A DNA stretch of 64,000 nucleotides from Spinellus fusiger (lineage: Eukaryota > Mucoromycota > Mucoromycetes > Mucorales > Phycomycetaceae): positions 186,001 through 250,000 of the forward strand of contig JALLLS010000045.1 of assembly GCA_025094145.1 (NCBI GenBank). Direction: 5' to 3'. Position 1 is the first letter of the stretch; each line of letters starts with the position of its first letter. The translations under genes and the position numbers were made by a program. Positions 61,323-64,000 of this stretch are shown one piece after another. Under the pieces are notes generated by a model. The model did not search any database. It saw only the letters and a program-made list of their open reading frames with translations, and was not told where the DNA came from.

Positions 61323-62596
61323 CACACCAGGAGGTCTTTAGGATATAAAAGGAAATAGTCAAACTACAATTGTTTAAAAATGACATCGATTTGAAAAGGA
61401 GCAAAAATAAATTATGTATTCATGTTAGTTCTTAAAGATTATTATGTTGATTTACCTGTAAATATCTAAATCCCGAAGGAAACCACTTTCGATGTGGCAA
61501 TATATGATATGAATGCATCAAAGAATATCTATGCTTCTCGACAGAATGGAACTGGTCGGTGGACCCTTTAAACACTCTTCTGCAATTGTATAGATATTCT
61601 TTGATGTATTCATATCTCTGTTCCAAACAACTCAACAACCTTGGCAAGCGTGGATACTGTTGAAATTCATGAATACCTCGGTGAGGTTATTTGTGTTATA
61701 AGTGTGGCAGATCTTGAGAAAGAAAAAAAAAGACAGAGCAACTGTTAGAAGAGCTTTTTATATTGAGTTAGAGGTCAATTATGCTTAGCCTCGATATTCT
61801 AGACTCATCAACATCAACTACAAGAAGATCTCCACCCTTTTGTCTCTTTTTTTCAATGATTGATATAAAACCCTCGTCAAACCAACACGATGACCTTTAA
61901 ATTTGGCAGCATCTTTTACCTTTATTCCTGTGCCATAAGCAATTACAGGCAGTTTGGTAGGATCGTACTCCAATATTCTTAGGTGCCAATACCCCTTTTT
62001 AATAATAAAATAATAGTAAAAATAATGAGTCCAAGATGTATTAATGTACTCTCTATGTGTGTATGTCGTATTACCCTTGCACTGGCACCTTCTTCTTGCC
62101 TTTGCCTTTTTAACGGATTCACTGGGTTTATTATAGTAAAAGAATATAAAATAGAAACTGACTAACATGTCAGACACAATAAACATACACAAACACTCAC
62201 CAGATCACAACTGTTGGTTTATATGCTAGACAAAGGCAAACAAGTTAAAGAGGGTAGAAGTTATGAAGAACAACAGACAGTGTAATTAGCAGGTATTAAT
62301 ATCCAAACAGAAGAGAACAAAACCAAATTTCACAAGTCATTTGCTTAATCAGAACTACCAAAGTAATGCAGACTACAACAACATCTAAAAAGAAAAGAAT
62401 TCGTTAAAGAACAGTTGCCTAGTTACCAGTTGTGCTCAAATCGTGTGTTGTGTTCCTGTTCATGTACCCTCTTTGATTTCCCTAGACCAGCCTTTGTATC
62501 CAATACTCCATTTCGTTGTCCTTGCTAGAGACCCAATATCTATACATTTATCTCTCCGGTGGTCCTGTTGATAACCACAGTGCCTTTTATTGCAGA
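61323..62596 (-). mobile_element. Second Fanzor-carrying CACACC-family copy, truncated on the right
   Basis: The left end CACACCAGGAGGTCTTTAGG after TA is followed by sequence co-linear with 20449-21712, with many substitutions and small indels. Similarity stops after about 62595, in the CCTTTTATTGCAG segment that corresponds to 21699-21712. A different Tc1-like element begins at 62629. The 5' end of the gene and the right terminus are absent from the window. Confidence 0.75.
61500..62590 (-). pseudogene. Decayed TnpB/Fanzor-like gene, copy 2
   Basis: Recognisable pieces are LPVIAYGTGIKVKDAAKFKG, HRVGLTRVLYQSLKKR, LVVDVDES, ICHTYNTNN and HACQGC-stop-VVWNRD followed by MNTSKNI. Compared with copy 1 it has a stop inside the zinc ribbon and a lost splice donor after VDES. 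It keeps an Arg codon (CGG) where copy 1 has TAG in the middle exon. Neither copy is intact, but their lesions differ, so each decayed after duplication. Confidence 0.72.
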
Positions 62597-62689
62597 ATAA
62601 AGGATATACTACTCAAAGTTACATAGTACAGTTCAAAGTATTTTTATTTTTATTTATTTATTTTTATTTTATTTTTTGGTTACATAGTA

Positions 62690-63758
62690 CAGTGTCCGGC
62701 AAGAAAATAATAAAGGTTTCGTTTTCCGACCTCTATTTTGGTCAAAATAAAATCTTTTTTTTACTTATTCCTCATTTCTTCTTTTTCCGCTATATTATCT
62801 ATTATGTCTAACACCACTGAATAAACCACCAAGCCTTTTGGAAACAGAAAGAAAAATATCAACAACTTTACTCGTCAACTCATTGTTCACAAAGATACTG
62901 TAAATGACACCAGCCATGTGGAGATTGCAGCCATGTTTGGCATCAGTCATTCCACTGTCAGCCTTATCGTGAAGAAGTACAGGGAAACTGGCTGTTTCAA
63001 AGCAGGGAAGAGCTCTGGGTGCAAGTCCATTCTGAAGGAGAGGGACGAGAGAGAAGTCTCTTGCGAGGTAACAAGGGATTCCTTCCAGAGCATGAAGGAG
63101 CTCCACCAAGGAATGGCCACCCAAGTGTCCATGAGGACATTCCAAAAAATGATGAAGATTGGCCTGTCTTCCTGCAGGTTGATCAGAAAGCCTGCTCTCA
63201 CTGACAAGCACAAGAAGTTGAGGCTTGCTTGGGCCAAGGTCCACCTACACTGGGTAGAGGAAGACTGGAAGGCGGTCATCTGGTCCGATGAGTCGAAGTT
63301 CCAGCTAATGAGCAACAACCACCGCAGCAGGGTGGTGCACAGGAAGAAGGAGAGATGGTCCTCTCAAAGCCCTGACCTGAACCCAATTGAGCATCTTTGG
63401 GAAGAGTTGGACAGAGCAGTTCGGAAGAGGATGACCCCAGAAAGCACCCTCCAGGATTTGAAGGCTCTCCTGGTGCAAGAGTGGGAAAAATACCCAAGGA
63501 GGTTACCAACAGCCTCATTTCCAGCATGCATCGGAGATGTAGGGCTGTTATAGAGGCCAAGGATAGAAACGCTAAATATTAAGGGTTTCCACCCAATAAA
63601 TCTGTATTTATTATCCTGTTGACCTTCTTTATCCTTCATCCAATTTTCAAGTCTCTACTGTGTGTTTAATGTATGTTTTTATTACAAACAATAAGTATTT
63701 CCCTATACAAGAATCCTATCAGAAAATGATACCTTTATTATTATTTTGCCTGACACTG
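62690..63758 (+). mobile_element. Inner Tc1-type transposon, internally deleted
   Basis: Terminal inverted repeats of about 40 bp: left CAGTGTCCGGCAAGAAAATA, right (inward) CAGTGTCAGGCAAAATAATA, each preceded by TA. The whole 1069-bp element lies between the ends of the outer one. It carries a single-exon Tc1 transposase gene in plus orientation. Confidence 0.85.
62804..63553 (+). pseudogene. Tc1-type transposase, defective
   Basis: The frame starts at ATG 62804, hits TAA at codon 7 and then stays open for 242 codons. Helix-turn-helix domains are visible (EIAAMFGISHSTVSLIVKKY and a second with TFQKMMKIGLSSCRLIRKP). The first catalytic block is VIWSDESKF (Asp at 63287) and the last is SPDLNPIEHLWEEL with the third acidic residue. 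The middle part, including the second catalytic Asp (usually QQDNAP-like), is missing: VVHRKKE joins directly to RWSSQSPDLN near 63350. This loses roughly 60-70 residues relative to typical Tc1 proteins. The product could not catalyse transposition. Confidence 0.88.
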
Positions 63759-64000
63759 TATAGACAAGAGATTTTACCATCATTACCCACTTTTCAGCAT
63801 TTTCCCCTCATTTGATGTTTTGTGTTTCTCTGTCCTTCTGTTTCCTCCCTCTTTGCATTATTATTTTTCACTTTTGTATTTGAAGTGTTTCTATGTTTAT
63901 TCTTATTATTTTTTCAAAAAGTTCTCATAGGGTGGCTAAAATGCCCAATGCACAAATAGCAAACCACACCCAAAATAAAAAATACTTTGAACTGTATAGA

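Larger units (their letters stand above)
62629..63994. mobile_element. Outer Tc1-like element with TA target duplication
   Basis: The left end CAGTTCAAAGTATTTTTATT (62629, preceded by TA) and the right end, reading inward CAGTTCAAAGTATTTTTTAT (63994, followed by TA on plus), form inverted repeats. Outside the inner element it has only about 300 bp of AT-rich DNA and no coding sequence, so it is a small non-autonomous element interrupted by another. Confidence 0.7.

Noticed and set aside
1..64000. tRNA, 5S rRNA and spliceosomal snRNA genes
   Set aside because: I looked for B-box/T-loop-like motifs and conserved snRNA starts on both strands by eye and found none convincing; a covariance-model scan would be decisive.

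Overview
The window looks like nuclear DNA of an early-diverging filamentous fungus, most likely Mucoromycota (Mucorales-like). It is AT-rich, its genes are split by many short GT-AG introns, and its proteins are fungal in type: a Delta-9 desaturase fused to cytochrome b5, a Zn2Cys6 factor, a double-GATA-finger factor, Ndc1, Spc25 and Tom70. I saw no rRNA, tRNA or CRISPR array. The species is not identified, and all protein calls rest on motif recognition without database searches.

Layout. 1-34 kb is gene-poor and repeat-rich. It carries a stearoyl-CoA desaturase (2.7-4.5 kb), a Zn2Cys6 regulator (9.4-10.9, minus), a Rab5-type GTPase (13.2-14.3, minus) head-to-head with a PEBP-family protein (14.5-15.3), a double-GATA regulator (17.0-18.4), a Myb plus C2H2 regulator (24.1-26.4), a DDHD phospholipase (26.8-29.6, minus) and a choline/ethanolamine kinase (32.5-33.9, minus). 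34-39.6 kb and 42.8-47.8 kb are almost empty apart from decayed transposons. 39.6-42.8 kb holds an SNX-BAR protein and a PAS protein. 47.8-49.5 kb holds a Pho80/Pcl-type cyclin and the Fe-S scaffold ISU1. 51.6-60.9 kb is a compact run of housekeeping genes: NDC1, SEC12, SPC25 and RPL18 on plus, then TOM70 on minus. Membrane-lipid metabolism and trafficking recur (desaturase, DDHD lipase, lipid-head-group kinase, Rab5, SNX-BAR, Sec12), but nothing shows they form one regulated cluster.

Mobile DNA is the most interesting layer. A TA-flanked family with ends CACACC...GGTGTG is present as one element with both ends (20449-22320), a second decayed copy (61323-62596), two shorter derivatives (36798-38906 and 49844-51097) and a lone end (near 46970). 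The first two contain a decayed, intron-bearing gene whose C-terminus has the VDEF-TSK-C and C-x2-C...WNRDVNASKNI pattern of TnpB/Fanzor RNA-guided nucleases. One short derivative holds a Tc1/mariner helix-turn-helix relic. There is also a recent 1.12-kb duplication (6309-7425 and 22498-23619), a 617-bp foldback element with 163-bp arms (4991-5607), a second Tc1 relic (35.5 kb), and a nested pair of Tc1-like elements at the right edge, the inner one lacking a catalytic Asp.

Introns were placed by hand from splice consensus and frame continuity. Two fit only as GC-AG introns (Rab5 and NDC1), one exon is 8 nt (TOM70), and RPL18 begins with an exon whose only coding bases are ATG.
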